A DNA stretch of 64,000 bases from SGZJ01 sp949372955 (GTDB lineage: Bacteria; Bacteroidota; Bacteroidia; Flavobacteriales; Flavobacteriaceae): assembly GCA_949372955.1 (NCBI GenBank), contig CASIAX010000004.1:1-64000 (forward strand), read 5' to 3'. A program made the position numbers and the translations under genes. Under the pieces are notes generated by a model that was not told the origin of the DNA, did no database searches, and saw nothing but the letters and a program-made list of their open reading frames with translations. Each line of letters begins with the position of its first letter. Position 1 is the first letter of the stretch. This document shows positions 45,771 to 54,632 of this stretch, one piece after another.

Positions 45771-47897
45771 ATGGCAAGAGATTTAAGATATACAAGAAAT
45801 ATTGGTATTGCTGCACACATTGATGCTGGTAAGACTACTACTACAGAAAGAATTCTATACTATACAGGTGTTTCTCATAAAATTGGAGAAGTTCATGATG
45901 GAGCTGCTACAATGGATTGGATGGAACAAGAGCAAGAAAGAGGTATTACCATTACATCTGCTGCTACAACTTGTAACTGGGAATTTCCTACAGAAAACGG
46001 TAAGGCCGTTGATGAGACAAATGGGTACCATTTTAATATTATAGATACTCCTGGCCACGTTGATTTCACTGTTGAAGTTAACAGATCGTTAAGAGTTTTA
46101 GATGGTTTAGTATTTTTATTTAGTGCTGTTGATGGTGTTGAGCCACAATCAGAAACTAACTGGAGACTAGCTGATAATTATAAAGTTCCAAGAATTGGGT
46201 TTGTTAATAAAATGGACAGACAAGGTTCTAACTTCATGGGTGTTTGTCAGCAAGTAAAAGATATGCTTGGATCAAATGCTGTTCCTATTGTTTTAAATAT
46301 AGGTGATGAAGATGATTTTAAAGGAATTGTAGATTTAATTAAAAATAGAGCAATTATCTGGCATGAAGATAATCAGGGTGCAACTTATGATGTTGTAGAT
46401 ATTCCAGAAGATCTTAAAGCAGAAGCAAAAAAATATAGAGCCCTACTTATCGAAGAAGTTGCAGGCTATGATGAAAATCTTCTTGAAAAATTCATGGAAG
46501 ATGAAGACTCTATCACTGAAGATGAAGTACATGCAGCTCTAAGAGCGGCAGTTATGGATATGTCAATTATTCCAATGGTCTGTGGATCTGCTTTCAAAAA
46601 TAAAGGTGTACAGTTTTTACTTGATGCTGTTTGTAGGTATTTACCTGCTCCAACAGATAAAGAAGCAATTATTGGTATTGACCCTAAAACAGACTTAGAA
46701 ACAACTAGAAAACCAGATGTTAAAGAGCCATTTGCTGCTTTAGCATTTAAAATTGCAACCGATCCTTTTGTTGGTCGTTTGGCTTTTTTCCGTGTTTACT
46801 CTGGTAGATTAGAAGCCGGATCTTATATTTTAAATAATAGATCTGGAAAAAAAGAAAGAATTTCACGTATTTATCAAATGCACTCGAATAAGCAAAATGC
46901 TATTGATTACATTGAAGCTGGAGATATTGGTGCTGCCGTAGGTTTTAAAGATATTAAAACTGGTGATACGATGTCGAATGAGAAAAATCCAGTTGTATTA
47001 GAGTCAATGGATTTCCCTGACCCTGTAATTGGTATAGCTGTAGAGCCGAAAACCAAAGCTGATGTTGATAAACTAGGTATGGCGCTTTCAAAACTTGCCG
47101 AAGAAGATCCAACTTTTACTGTTAGGTCTGATGAAGCTTCAGGTCAAACTATTATTTCTGGTATGGGTGAACTTCACTTAGATATTATATGTGATAGATT
47201 AAGAAGAGAATTTAAAGTTGAGGTTAATCAAGGTCAACCTCAAGTAGAGTATAAAGAAGCTATTACTAGAGTTGCAGAACACAGAGAAGTGTACAAAAAA
47301 CAATCTGGTGGTAGAGGTAAGTTTGCAGATATAGTATTTACTCTTGAACCTGCTGAAGAAGGTAAGACAGGTTTAGAATTTGTATCTTCAATCAAAGGTG
47401 GTAATGTTCCTAAAGAATTTGTTCCATCTGTTGAAAAAGGATTTAAACAAGCAATGATTAACGGTCCTTTAGCCGGTTATGAAGTTGATGCTATGAAAGT
47501 AACACTTAGAGATGGTTCTTACCATGATGTTGATTCCGATCAACTTTCATTTGAGCTAGCTGCAAAGTTAGGTTTTAAAAATGCTTCGAAAGCTGCAAAA
47601 GCTGTGATCATGGAACCTATTATGAAATTAGAAGTTATTACACCTGAGGCAAACATGGGTGATATAGTTGGAGATTTAAATAGGAGAAGAGGTCAGGTAA
47701 GTGATATGGGTGATAGAGCTGGTGCAAAAACTGTAAAAGCTACTGTTCCACTTTCAGAGATGTTTGGTTATGTTACCACATTAAGAACACTTTCGTCAGG
47801 TAGAGCAACATCAACAATGGAATTTTCGCATTATGCGGAAACTCCGTCAAGTATTTCAGAACAAGTCATTAAAGAAGCTAGGGGAACTGAAGCATAA
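45771..47897 (+). CDS. fusA: Elongation factor G
   Basis: 708 residues, the translocation GTPase. G1 is AHIDAGKTTTTE (15-26), switch and G2 EQERGITITSAATTC, G3 DTPGHVDF, G4 NKMD. Domains IV-V are complete (VEYKEAITRVAEHREVYKKQSGG, MGDIVGDLNRRRGQVSDMG). Ten bases before rpsJ: no tuf gene follows, unlike in E. coli, which is usual in Bacteroidota. Confidence 0.98.
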   Translation: MARDLRYTRNIGIAAHIDAGKTTTTERILYYTGVSHKIGEVHDGAATMDWMEQEQERGITITSAATTCNWEFPTENGKAVDETNGYHFNIIDTPGHVDFTVEVNRSLRVLDGLVFLFSAVDGVEPQSETNWRLADNYKVPRIGFVNKMDRQGSNFMGVCQQVKDMLGSNAVPIVLNIGDEDDFKGIVDLIKNRAIIWHEDNQGATYDVVDIPEDLKAEAKKYRALLIEEVAGYDENLLEKFMEDEDSITEDEVHAALRAAVMDMSIIPMVCGSAFKNKGVQFLLDAVCRYLPAPTDKEAIIGIDPKTDLETTRKPDVKEPFAALAFKIATDPFVGRLAFFRVYSGRLEAGSYILNNRSGKKERISRIYQMHSNKQNAIDYIEAGDIGAAVGFKDIKTGDTMSNEKNPVVLESMDFPDPVIGIAVEPKTKADVDKLGMALSKLAEEDPTFTVRSDEASGQTIISGMGELHLDIICDRLRREFKVEVNQGQPQVEYKEAITRVAEHREVYKKQSGGRGKFADIVFTLEPAEEGKTGLEFVSSIKGGNVPKEFVPSVEKGFKQAMINGPLAGYEVDAMKVTLRDGSYHDVDSDQLSFELAAKLGFKNASKAAKAVIMEPIMKLEVITPEANMGDIVGDLNRRRGQVSDMGDRAGAKTVKATVPLSEMFGYVTTLRTLSSGRATSTMEFSHYAETPSSISEQVIKEARGTEA

Positions 47898-47907
47898 TAT
47901 ATAAACT

Positions 47908-48213
47908 ATGAGTCAAAAAATTAGAATCAAATTAAAATCTTACGATCACAATTTAGTAGATAACTCTGCTGAAAAGATCGTTAAAACAGTAAAAAGCACT
48001 GGCGCAGTAGTAACAGGACCAATTCCTTTACCTACGCACAAAAAATTATTTACTGTACTACGTTCTCCACACGTTAATAAAAAAGCTAGAGAGCAATTTC
48101 AATTAAGCTCTTATAAAAGATTACTTGATATTTATAGCTCTTCATCAAAAACTATTGATGCATTAATGAAGTTAGAATTACCAAGTGGAGTAGAAGTAGA
48201 GATTAAAGTATAA
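47908..48213 (+). CDS. rpsJ: 30S ribosomal protein S10
   Basis: 101 residues. Conserved RIKLKSYDHNLVDNSAEKIV and TGPIPLPTHKKLFTVLRSPH. S10 sits in the 30S head and in other bacteria also works with NusB in antitermination. The largest gap of the block (138 bases, with folded sequences) follows it. Confidence 0.98.
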   Translation: MSQKIRIKLKSYDHNLVDNSAEKIVKTVKSTGAVVTGPIPLPTHKKLFTVLRSPHVNKKAREQFQLSSYKRLLDIYSSSSKTIDALMKLELPSGVEVEIKV

Positions 48214-48222
48214 TTAACATTA

Positions 48223-48313
48223 ATCGAAATTTATTTCGATAACATGTCTGGAGCGTTTCGCGAAGGAAAAACGGAAAAAAATACATTCAAGGGTTGAATT
48301 TATTTTGGCCCTT
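48223..48313 (+). promoter_or_regulatory. Candidate structured leader between rpsJ and rplC
   Basis: In the 138-base gap I see: a hairpin ATCGAAA/TTTCGAT at 48223-48240 (four-base loop); CGTTT...AAACG around a CGCGAAGGAA loop; and ATTCAA-GGG-TTGAAT at 48285-48299, whose GGG can instead pair with CCC at 48309-48311 (AAGGG/CCCTT), giving either a pseudoknot or a mutually exclusive helix. The last element ends 38 bases before the rplC ATG. In E. coli L4 regulates the S10 operon through a leader; whether anything similar acts here is inference. Confidence 0.45.
48244..48297 (+). CDS. Possible 17-codon leader peptide before rplC
   Basis: An ATG at 48244 opens MSGAFREGKTEKNTFKG and stops at TGA 48295-48297, inside the ATTCAA/TTGAAT hairpin, in the same frame as rplC. 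Its first eight bases, ATGTCTGG, equal those of rplC. Translation would open the hairpin, so coupling to rplC is imaginable. It may be chance; nothing but position supports it. Confidence 0.2.
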   Translation: MSGAFREGKTEKNTFKG

Positions 48314-48351
48314 AATTTTTAATAATAATAATAACAATAAATAAATAAAAT

Positions 48352-48969
48352 ATGTCTGGGTTAATTGGAAAAAAAATAGGAATGACCAGTATTTTTGACG
48401 ACAATGGAAAGAACATTCCTTGTACTGTCATTCAGGTCGGACCTTGTATTGTTACCCAAGTCAGAACTAAAGAAGTAGATGGCTATGAAGCCCTTCAACT
48501 TGGTTTCGATGACAAGACTGAAAAAAATTCTACGAAAGCTCAAATTGGGCATTCAAAGAAGGCTGGTTCATCTGTCAAAAGAAAAGTTGTTGAATTTCAA
48601 GGTTTTGATGAGGAGTACAAATTAGGAGATAGTATAAGTGTTGATCACTTTACTGAAGGTGAATTTGTTGATGTTTCTGGCACCTCAAAAGGTAAAGGAT
48701 TTCAAGGTGTTGTAAAAAGACACGGATTTGCTGGTGTAGGTCAAGCTACTCACGGTCAACATAATAGATTAAGAGCGCCAGGTTCTATTGGAGCAGCTTC
48801 TTATCCTGCAAGAGTATTCAAGGGTATGAAAATGGCAGGTAGAATGGGTGGAGAAACAATTAAGGTTCAAAATTTAAGAGTTTATAAAGTAGTTTTAGAC
48901 AAAAATCTTTTAGTAGTAAAAGGTTGTGTTCCAGGACATAATAATTCTTACGTAACAATTCAGAAATAA
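48352..48969 (+). CDS. rplC: 50S ribosomal protein L3
   Basis: 205 residues. Starts SGLIGKKIGMTSIFDDNGK; the central KGFQGVVKRHGFAGVGQATHGQ loop reaches the peptidyl-transferase centre. The ATG follows (AATA)n/TAA-rich sequence typical of strong flavobacterial starts, and the stop overlaps the rplD start by one base. Confidence 0.98.
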   Translation: MSGLIGKKIGMTSIFDDNGKNIPCTVIQVGPCIVTQVRTKEVDGYEALQLGFDDKTEKNSTKAQIGHSKKAGSSVKRKVVEFQGFDEEYKLGDSISVDHFTEGEFVDVSGTSKGKGFQGVVKRHGFAGVGQATHGQHNRLRAPGSIGAASYPARVFKGMKMAGRMGGETIKVQNLRVYKVVLDKNLLVVKGCVPGHNNSYVTIQK

Positions 48970-49598
48970 TGAAAATAGCTGTAGTAGATTATAAAGGAAA
49001 AGATACAGGTAGAAAGGTAGACCTTTCTAAAGATGTATACGGTATTGAGCCACACAATCACTCTTTGTACTTGGATGTTAAGCAATATTTAGCTAATCAA
49101 CGTCAAGGTACGCATAAAGCTAAAGAAAGAGCTGATATTACAGGTTCTACAAGAAAGATAAAGAAACAAAAAGGTACTGGTACTGCAAGAGCAGGTAGTA
49201 TTAAGTCAGGTGTTTTTAGAGGTGGGGGTAGAATGTTTGGCCCAAGACCAAGAGATTATAGATTTAAGCTTAATAAAAACTTAAAGCGATTGGCTAGAAA
49301 AACCGCTTTAACATTAAAGGCAACTAGCAAGTCAATCACAGTAGTGGAAGATTTTGATTTTGAGACTATTAAAACAAAAAACTTCACCTCTGTTTTAAAG
49401 GCTCTTAATTTAGAAAGTAAAAAATCTTTATTTGTCTTTGGCGCTTCGAATAATAATGTATATTTGTCATCGCGTAATTTAAAAGGCTCTGAAGTTATAA
49501 CATACTCGGAATTAAGTACTTACAAATTATTAAATGCTGACCAATTAGTATTAGCAGAAAGCGCATTAGAAGGAATTGAATTAAATTTAAGTAAATAA
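48969..49598 (+). CDS. rplD: 50S ribosomal protein L4
   Basis: 209 residues. The long loop with KKQKGTGTARAGSIKSGVFRGGG lines the exit tunnel near the macrolide site. One-base overlap with rplC, seven bases to rplW. In enterobacteria L4 represses its own operon, which makes it the first candidate to bind the leader before rplC. Confidence 0.98.
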   Translation: MKIAVVDYKGKDTGRKVDLSKDVYGIEPHNHSLYLDVKQYLANQRQGTHKAKERADITGSTRKIKKQKGTGTARAGSIKSGVFRGGGRMFGPRPRDYRFKLNKNLKRLARKTALTLKATSKSITVVEDFDFETIKTKNFTSVLKALNLESKKSLFVFGASNNNVYLSSRNLKGSEVITYSELSTYKLLNADQLVLAESALEGIELNLSK

Positions 49599-49605
49599 GT
49601 AAGAT

Positions 49606-49896
49606 ATGAATATCTTGATTAAACCAATTATAACTGAAAAAGCTACTAACGATAGTGAATTAAACAATCGTTATACTTTTCAAGTTAACGTTAAGTCGAA
49701 TAAAGTAGAAATTAAAAAAGCTGTTGAAAAAGCTTATGGAGTTTCTGTAGAAAAAGTTCGTACTATAAATGTCCGTCCAGATAGGAGTACCCGTCATACG
49801 AAAGCAGGTATTCAAAATGGTAAAACAAATGCTGTTAAAAAGGCAATTGTACAACTGGCGGAAGGTGAGTCTATAGATTTGTATGCTAACATGTAA
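49606..49896 (+). CDS. rplW: 50S ribosomal protein L23
   Basis: 96 residues. IKPIITEKATNDSELNNRYTF and VRTINVRPDR are typical. It surrounds the tunnel exit and docks trigger factor and SRP. Ten bases to rplB. Confidence 0.97.
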   Translation: MNILIKPIITEKATNDSELNNRYTFQVNVKSNKVEIKKAVEKAYGVSVEKVRTINVRPDRSTRHTKAGIQNGKTNAVKKAIVQLAEGESIDLYANM

Positions 49897-49906
49897 TTAA
49901 AAAGAA

Positions 49907-50731
49907 ATGTCAGTAAGAAAATTAAAACCAATAACACCAGGACAACGATTTAGAGTAGTCAATGGATATGATGCCATAACTACTGATAAGCCGGAAAAAA
50001 GTTTACTTCTCCCGAAAAAAAGATCTGGAGGAAGAAATAGTCAAGGTAAAATGACCATGCGTTATAAAGGTGGTGGTCATAAGAAAAGATATAGAGTAAT
50101 TGATTTTAAAAGAGATAAGTCTGGAATTCCAGCTGAAGTTAAATCAATTGAATATGATCCTAATAGAACTGCATTTATTGCTCTTTTAAACTATCAAGAT
50201 GGTGAAAAGAGATATATGATTGCACACAACGGATTAAAAGTTGGACAAAATGTTGTGTCTGGAGATAATGTTGCCCCTGAAATAGGAAACTGTATGCCTT
50301 TGGCTAATATTCCATTAGGGACGATTATTTCTTGTATTGAATTAAGGCCTGGTCAAGGAGCTATTATGGCTCGTAGTGCTGGTGCTTTTGCTCAATTAAT
50401 GGCTAGAGATGGTAGATTTGCAACCGTTAAATTACCCTCTGGTGAAACTAGATTAATCTTAGAGACTTGTTCTGCAACTATTGGAGTAGTTTCTAATTCT
50501 GATCACCAATTATTGGTTTCTGGTAAAGCTGGTAGATCAAGATGGCTTGGAATAAGACCAAGAACTAGACCTGTAGTTATGAACCCTGTCGATCACCCAA
50601 TGGGTGGTGGTGAAGGTAAATCATCTGGTGGACATCCAAGATCAAGAAATGGTATTCCAGCAAAAGGTTATAGAACTAGATCTAAAACTAAAGCAAGTAA
50701 TAAATACATTATTGAACGTAGAAAGAAATAA
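49907..50731 (+). CDS. rplB: 50S ribosomal protein L2
   Basis: 274 residues. Core rRNA-binding protein near the peptidyl-transferase centre. Signature NPVDHPMGGGEGKSSGGHPR, with the conserved His of this loop present, and the Arg/Lys-rich C-terminus. Seven bases to rpsS. Confidence 0.98.
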   Translation: MSVRKLKPITPGQRFRVVNGYDAITTDKPEKSLLLPKKRSGGRNSQGKMTMRYKGGGHKKRYRVIDFKRDKSGIPAEVKSIEYDPNRTAFIALLNYQDGEKRYMIAHNGLKVGQNVVSGDNVAPEIGNCMPLANIPLGTIISCIELRPGQGAIMARSAGAFAQLMARDGRFATVKLPSGETRLILETCSATIGVVSNSDHQLLVSGKAGRSRWLGIRPRTRPVVMNPVDHPMGGGEGKSSGGHPRSRNGIPAKGYRTRSKTKASNKYIIERRKK

Positions 50732-50738
50732 TTAAGTT

Positions 50739-51017
50739 ATGTCAAGATCATTAAAAAAAGGACCATTCGTCCACTATAAGTTGGATAAAAAGGTCGCTAA
50801 AAATGTAGAAACTAACAAAAAAACTGTAATCAAAACTTGGTCTAGAGCTAGTATGATTACTCCAGATTTTGTTGGTCAAACTATAGCAGTACACAATGGA
50901 CGTCAATTTATTCCAGTATATGTTACTGAAAATATGGTTGGTCATAAATTAGGTGAATTTTCTCCAACAAGATCTTTTAGAGGTCATATGGGGTCTAAAA
51001 ATAAAGGTAAAAAATAA
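50739..51017 (+). CDS. rpsS: 30S ribosomal protein S19
   Basis: 92 residues. SRSLKKGPFVHYKLDKKV and LGEFSPTRSFRGHMGSKNKGKK match the family. It is in the 30S head with S13. Four bases separate it from the chosen rplV start. Confidence 0.98.
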   Translation: MSRSLKKGPFVHYKLDKKVAKNVETNKKTVIKTWSRASMITPDFVGQTIAVHNGRQFIPVYVTENMVGHKLGEFSPTRSFRGHMGSKNKGKK

Positions 51018-51021
51018 AGAT

Positions 51022-51432
51022 ATGGGAAGTCGTAAAACTAAAATGGCGGAGACTATTAAGTCAGAGAAAAAGAAAGTTGCTTTTGCTAAGCTAAACAACT
51101 GTCCTACTTCACCTAGAAAAATGCGTTTAGTTGCTGATCTTGTAAGAGGTAAAATGGCTGATAGAGCATTAAACATATTAAGGTTTAGTCAAAAAGAGGC
51201 TTCTAGAAGATTAGAAAAATTACTTTTATCAGCTATATCTAACTGGGAAGCTAAAAACGAAGGTTTAAATCTTGAAGAAGCTGAGCTTTATGTTTCTAGA
51301 ATAACTGTAGATAGTGGTTCAATGCTTAAAAGATTAAGACCAGCTCCACAAGGTAGAGCTCATAGAATTAGAAAGAGATCTAATCACGTAACATTAGTGC
51401 TTGATTCTAAAAATAACACTCAAAGCATTTAA
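51022..51432 (+). CDS. rplV: 50S ribosomal protein L22
   Basis: 136 residues. I start at ATG 51022 (MGSRKTKMAETIKSEKKK), which gives the usual length; the frame is open to 50953 but that part lies in rpsS. The tunnel loop is LKRLRPAPQGRAHRIRKRS. Three bases to rpsC. Confidence 0.96.
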   Translation: MGSRKTKMAETIKSEKKKVAFAKLNNCPTSPRKMRLVADLVRGKMADRALNILRFSQKEASRRLEKLLLSAISNWEAKNEGLNLEEAELYVSRITVDSGSMLKRLRPAPQGRAHRIRKRSNHVTLVLDSKNNTQSI

Positions 51433-51435
51433 TAA

Positions 51436-52152
51436 ATGGGACAAAAGACAAATCCAATAGGAAATAGATTAGGAATTATTAGAGGCTGGGAATCTATGTG
51501 GTACGGTGGAAATGACTATGGTGATAAGATAGCTGAAGATGATAAAATTAGAAAATACATTTATGTAAGACTTGCTAAGGCAAGTGTTTCTAGAGTTATA
51601 ATTGAAAGAACTCTTAAAATTGTTACCGTTACTATAACAACTGCTAGACCAGGTATTATTATTGGTAAAGGTGGTCAAGAAGTTGATAAACTTAAAGAAG
51701 AATTAAAAAAGATATCTGGTAAAGAAGTTCAGTTGAATGTTTATGAAATCAAAAGACCTGAAGTAGATGCTTTTTTAGTTGCATCTAGTGTAGCTAGACA
51801 AATTGAAAACAGAATCTCTTACAAAAGAGCTATTAAAATGTCTATTGCGGCTGCAATGAGAATGAATGCAGAAGGAATTAAAATTCAAATTAGTGGTCGT
51901 TTAAATGGTGCTGAGATGGCTAGAAACGAACACTATAAAGATGGAAGAATTCCTTTATCCACTTTTAGAGCTGATATTGATTATGCACTAGTCGAAGCTC
52001 ATACTACTTATGGTAGACTAGGAATAAAAGTTTGGATCATGAAAGGTGAAGTATATGGTAAAAGAGAATTATCTCCTTTAGTTGGATTATCTAAAAATCA
52101 AGGTAAGCCAGGTAGCAGAAATGCGGGAAATAAATCAAGAAGAAGAAAATAA
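51436..52152 (+). CDS. rpsC: 30S ribosomal protein S3
   Basis: 238 residues with the KH motif RPGIIIGKGGQEVDKL. It lies at the mRNA entry channel and helps unwind mRNA. The C-terminus is a basic tail, GSRNAGNKSRRRK. Sixteen bases to rplP. Confidence 0.98.
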   Translation: MGQKTNPIGNRLGIIRGWESMWYGGNDYGDKIAEDDKIRKYIYVRLAKASVSRVIIERTLKIVTVTITTARPGIIIGKGGQEVDKLKEELKKISGKEVQLNVYEIKRPEVDAFLVASSVARQIENRISYKRAIKMSIAAAMRMNAEGIKIQISGRLNGAEMARNEHYKDGRIPLSTFRADIDYALVEAHTTYGRLGIKVWIMKGEVYGKRELSPLVGLSKNQGKPGSRNAGNKSRRRK

Positions 52153-52168
52153 ATTATAATAAAAAGCA

Positions 52169-52588
52169 ATGTTACAACCTAAGAGAACAAAATATCGTAA
52201 AGTCCAAAAAGGAAGGATGAAAGGAAACTCCGGAAGAGGAACTATTCTTTCTAACGGAATGTTTGGAATAAAGTCGTTAGATTCTAACTTCTTGACTTCT
52301 AGGCAAATTGAAGCTGCTAGAATTGCCGCTACAAGATATATGAAAAGAGAAGGTCAATTGTGGATAAAAATATTTCCAGATAAGCCGATAACTAAAAAAC
52401 CTCTAGAGGTACGTATGGGTAAGGGTAAAGGTGCTGTAGAGTATTGGGCTGCTGTTGTAAAACCAGGTAGAATTTTATTCGAAGTTGGTGGTGTTCCTAT
52501 AGATATTGCTAAGGAAGCATTAAGGCTAGCTGCTCAAAAATTACCAGTTAAAACTAGGTTTGTAATCGCAAGAGATCACGAAGCTTAA
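52169..52588 (+). CDS. rplP: 50S ribosomal protein L16
   Basis: 139 residues. KRTKYRKVQKGRMKG, the ALRLAAQKLPVKTRFV C-terminus and GKGKGAVEYW are typical. It organises the A-site tRNA elbow region. Eleven bases to rpmC. Confidence 0.98.
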   Translation: MLQPKRTKYRKVQKGRMKGNSGRGTILSNGMFGIKSLDSNFLTSRQIEAARIAATRYMKREGQLWIKIFPDKPITKKPLEVRMGKGKGAVEYWAAVVKPGRILFEVGGVPIDIAKEALRLAAQKLPVKTRFVIARDHEA

Positions 52589-52599
52589 TATTTATTAAA

Positions 52600-52791
52600 A
52601 TGAAACAAACAGAAGTATCAAAATTATCAAACGAAGAGCTAAGTGAAAAACTTGGGGAATCTAAAAAGAGCTATAGAGAGTTGAAAATGACTCATGCTAT
52701 ATCCCCTTTGGAAAACCCAATACAGCTTCGAGCATTAAGAAGAACTGTAGCTAGAATAGCGACGGAGATAACTAAAAGAGAAATACAATAA
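52600..52791 (+). CDS. rpmC: 50S ribosomal protein L29
   Basis: 63 residues, two-helix protein (EVSKLSNEELSEKLGES, PIQLRALRRTVARIATEI) near the tunnel exit by L23. Confidence 0.95.
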   Translation: MKQTEVSKLSNEELSEKLGESKKSYRELKMTHAISPLENPIQLRALRRTVARIATEITKREIQ

Positions 52792-52807
52792 ACTTATTCT
52801 ATTGAAA

Positions 52808-53065
52808 ATGGAAAAAAGAAATTTAAGAAAAGAACGTGTAGGAGTTGTTACTAGTAACAAGATGGAGAAATCTATTGTTGTTTCTGAGGTTAAAAAAATC
52901 AAGCATCCTATGTATGGTAAATTCGTGTTAAAGACTAAAAAGTATGTAGCACACGATGAAACAAACGATTGCAATATTGGAGATACTGTAAAGATCATGG
53001 AAACAAGACCTTTGAGTAAATCAAAATGTTGGAGATTAGTACAAATAATTGAAAGAGCTAAGTAA
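52808..53065 (+). CDS. rpsQ: 30S ribosomal protein S17
   Basis: 85 residues from the ATG at 52808 (MEKRNLRKERVGVV); a TTG two codons earlier is in frame. The OB-fold primary binder of 16S h7/h11; MEKSIVVSEVKKIKHPMYGK is conserved. Two bases to rplN. Confidence 0.96.
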   Translation: MEKRNLRKERVGVVTSNKMEKSIVVSEVKKIKHPMYGKFVLKTKKYVAHDETNDCNIGDTVKIMETRPLSKSKCWRLVQIIERAK

Positions 53066-53067
53066 TT

Positions 53068-53436
53068 ATGTTACAACAAGAATCAAGATTAAAAGTAGCC
53101 GATAACACTGGAGCCAAGGAAGTTTTAACTATCCGAGTGCTTGGTGGAACAAAAAGAAGATATGCTTCTGTCGGAGATAAAATTGTAGTTTCAGTTAAAG
53201 CTGTAAGTCCTAACGGATCTGTGAAAAAAGGTGAAGTTTCAACTGCAGTTGTTATAAGAACACTTAAAGAAGTTAGAAGAGCTGATGGTACATACATCAG
53301 ATTTGATGATAATGCTTGTGTTTTGTTAGACGCAGCTGGTGAAATGAAAGGAACAAGAGTATTTGGTCCTGTAGCAAGAGAATTAAGAGATAAGCAATTT
53401 ATGAAAATTGTTTCTCTAGCACCTGAAGTATTATAA
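53068..53436 (+). CDS. rplN: 50S ribosomal protein L14
   Basis: 122 residues. MLQQESRLKVADNTGAKEVL and RVFGPVARELRDKQFMKIVSLAPEVL are the family ends. It is in bridge B8 and is the docking site of RsfS. Nine bases to rplX. Confidence 0.98.
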   Translation: MLQQESRLKVADNTGAKEVLTIRVLGGTKRRYASVGDKIVVSVKAVSPNGSVKKGEVSTAVVIRTLKEVRRADGTYIRFDDNACVLLDAAGEMKGTRVFGPVARELRDKQFMKIVSLAPEVL

Positions 53437-53445
53437 TAAATTATT

Positions 53446-53757
53446 ATGAAAAAGATTAAAATTAAAACAGGAGATAACGTTAAGGTAATTACTGGAAATA
53501 GCAAAGGCTCTGAAGGTAAAGTGCTTAAGATAGTATCTGAAAAAAATAGGTTAATTGTTGAAGGTGTAAATATGGTTAAAAAGCATATGAAGCCTAATGC
53601 TCAAAACCCACAAGGTGGAATAATTGAAAAAGAAGCTTTTATTCATGTTTCTAACGTCTCTTTGTTAACACCGTCAGGTGAAACAACTAAAGTTGGCTAT
53701 AGAATGGATGAAAATAAAAAAGTAAGATTTTCAAAAAAATCTAATGAAGTAATATAA
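53446..53757 (+). CDS. rplX: 50S ribosomal protein L24
   Basis: 103 residues, KOW motif KTGDNVKVITGNSKGSEGKV at the N-terminus. It starts 50S assembly. Two bases to rplE. Confidence 0.97.
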   Translation: MKKIKIKTGDNVKVITGNSKGSEGKVLKIVSEKNRLIVEGVNMVKKHMKPNAQNPQGGIIEKEAFIHVSNVSLLTPSGETTKVGYRMDENKKVRFSKKSNEVI

Positions 53758-53759
53758 TT

Positions 53760-54311
53760 ATGAGTTACGTACCAAGATTAAAACAAGAATACAACAATAA
53801 GGTTATAAGTAACCTTAAAGAGGAGTTTGGATATAAAAATGTTATGCAAGTCCCTAAGCTGAAGAAAATAGTTATTTCTAAAGGGGTAGGTGCTGCAGTA
53901 TCTGACAAAAAGTTAATTGACTATGCGGTCGAAGAAATTACTAATATCTCGGGGCAAAAAGCTATCGCAACTATTTCTAAAAAAGATGTTGCTACCTTTA
54001 AGTTAAGAAAAGGGATGCCTATTGGAGTTAAAGTGACTCTTAGAGGAGAGAAGATGTATGAGTTTTTAGATAGATTAGTTACATCTGCACTTCCTAGAGT
54101 TAGAGACTTTAATGGTATTAAAGCTACAGGCTTTGATGGTAGAGGTAATTATAGTTTGGGTGTTGTAGAGCAAATTATTTTTCCAGAAATAAACATTGAT
54201 AAGGTGAATAAAATTTCTGGGATGGATATAACATTTGTTACTAGCGCTGGTACAGACAAAGAAGCAAAATCATTATTAACTGAATTAGGTTTACCATTTA
54301 AAAAAAATTAA
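53760..54311 (+). CDS. rplE: 50S ribosomal protein L5
   Basis: 183 residues. 5S rRNA-binding protein of the central protuberance; KGVGAAVSDKKLIDYAVEEI, GVKVTLRGEKMYEFLDRLV and FDGRGNYSLGVVEQIIFPEI are conserved. Three bases to rpsN. Confidence 0.98.
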   Translation: MSYVPRLKQEYNNKVISNLKEEFGYKNVMQVPKLKKIVISKGVGAAVSDKKLIDYAVEEITNISGQKAIATISKKDVATFKLRKGMPIGVKVTLRGEKMYEFLDRLVTSALPRVRDFNGIKATGFDGRGNYSLGVVEQIIFPEINIDKVNKISGMDITFVTSAGTDKEAKSLLTELGLPFKKN

Positions 54312-54314
54312 ACT

Positions 54315-54584
54315 ATGGCTAAAGAATCAATGAAAGCCCGTGAGGTAAAAAGAGCAAAAACGGTTGCTAAGTATGCTGAAAAAAGAAAGGCTTTAAAGGA
54401 AGCTGGTGATTTTGAAGGTTTACAGAAACTACCCAAAAATGCATCGCCAGTTAGAATGCACAATAGATGTAAACTTACAGGAAGACCAAAAGGATACATG
54501 AGAACCTTTGGTTTATCTAGAGTTATGTTTAGAGAAATGGCAAATAAAGGATTAATACCAGGTGTTAGAAAAGCCAGTTGGTAA
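54315..54584 (+). CDS. rpsN: 30S ribosomal protein S14, zinc-free type
   Basis: 89 residues of the long form. Only a single Cys (in NRCKLTGRPKGYMR) is present, so there is no zinc ribbon and the protein does not depend on zinc. A 62-base gap with a foldable element separates it from rpsH. Confidence 0.97.
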   Translation: MAKESMKAREVKRAKTVAKYAEKRKALKEAGDFEGLQKLPKNASPVRMHNRCKLTGRPKGYMRTFGLSRVMFREMANKGLIPGVRKASW

Positions 54585-54593
54585 TATATTAAC

Positions 54594-54632
54594 TGATTAA
54601 AGGTTTAGCGCGAAAGCTAAAAACCATAATCA
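54594..54632 (+). promoter_or_regulatory. Candidate RNA element before rpsH
   Basis: TGATT (54594-54598) pairs with AATCA (54628-54632); inside, GG/CC and then TTTAGC/GCTAAA close a GCGAAA loop, with small unpaired bases between. It ends 14 bases before the rpsH ATG, after an A9 run. An S8-binding site regulates the spc operon in E. coli, so S8 is the natural candidate ligand, by inference only. Confidence 0.4.

Noticed and set aside
48301..48320. Intrinsic terminator at AAGGG/CCCTT followed by T5 before rplC
   Set aside because: Five base pairs with a loop of about 15 bases is too weak to call as a terminator; kept only as part of the candidate leader.
53058..53504. 148-residue minus-strand frame across rplN and rplX
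   Set aside because: Lies opposite two conserved ribosomal genes; no promoter or likeness to a family.
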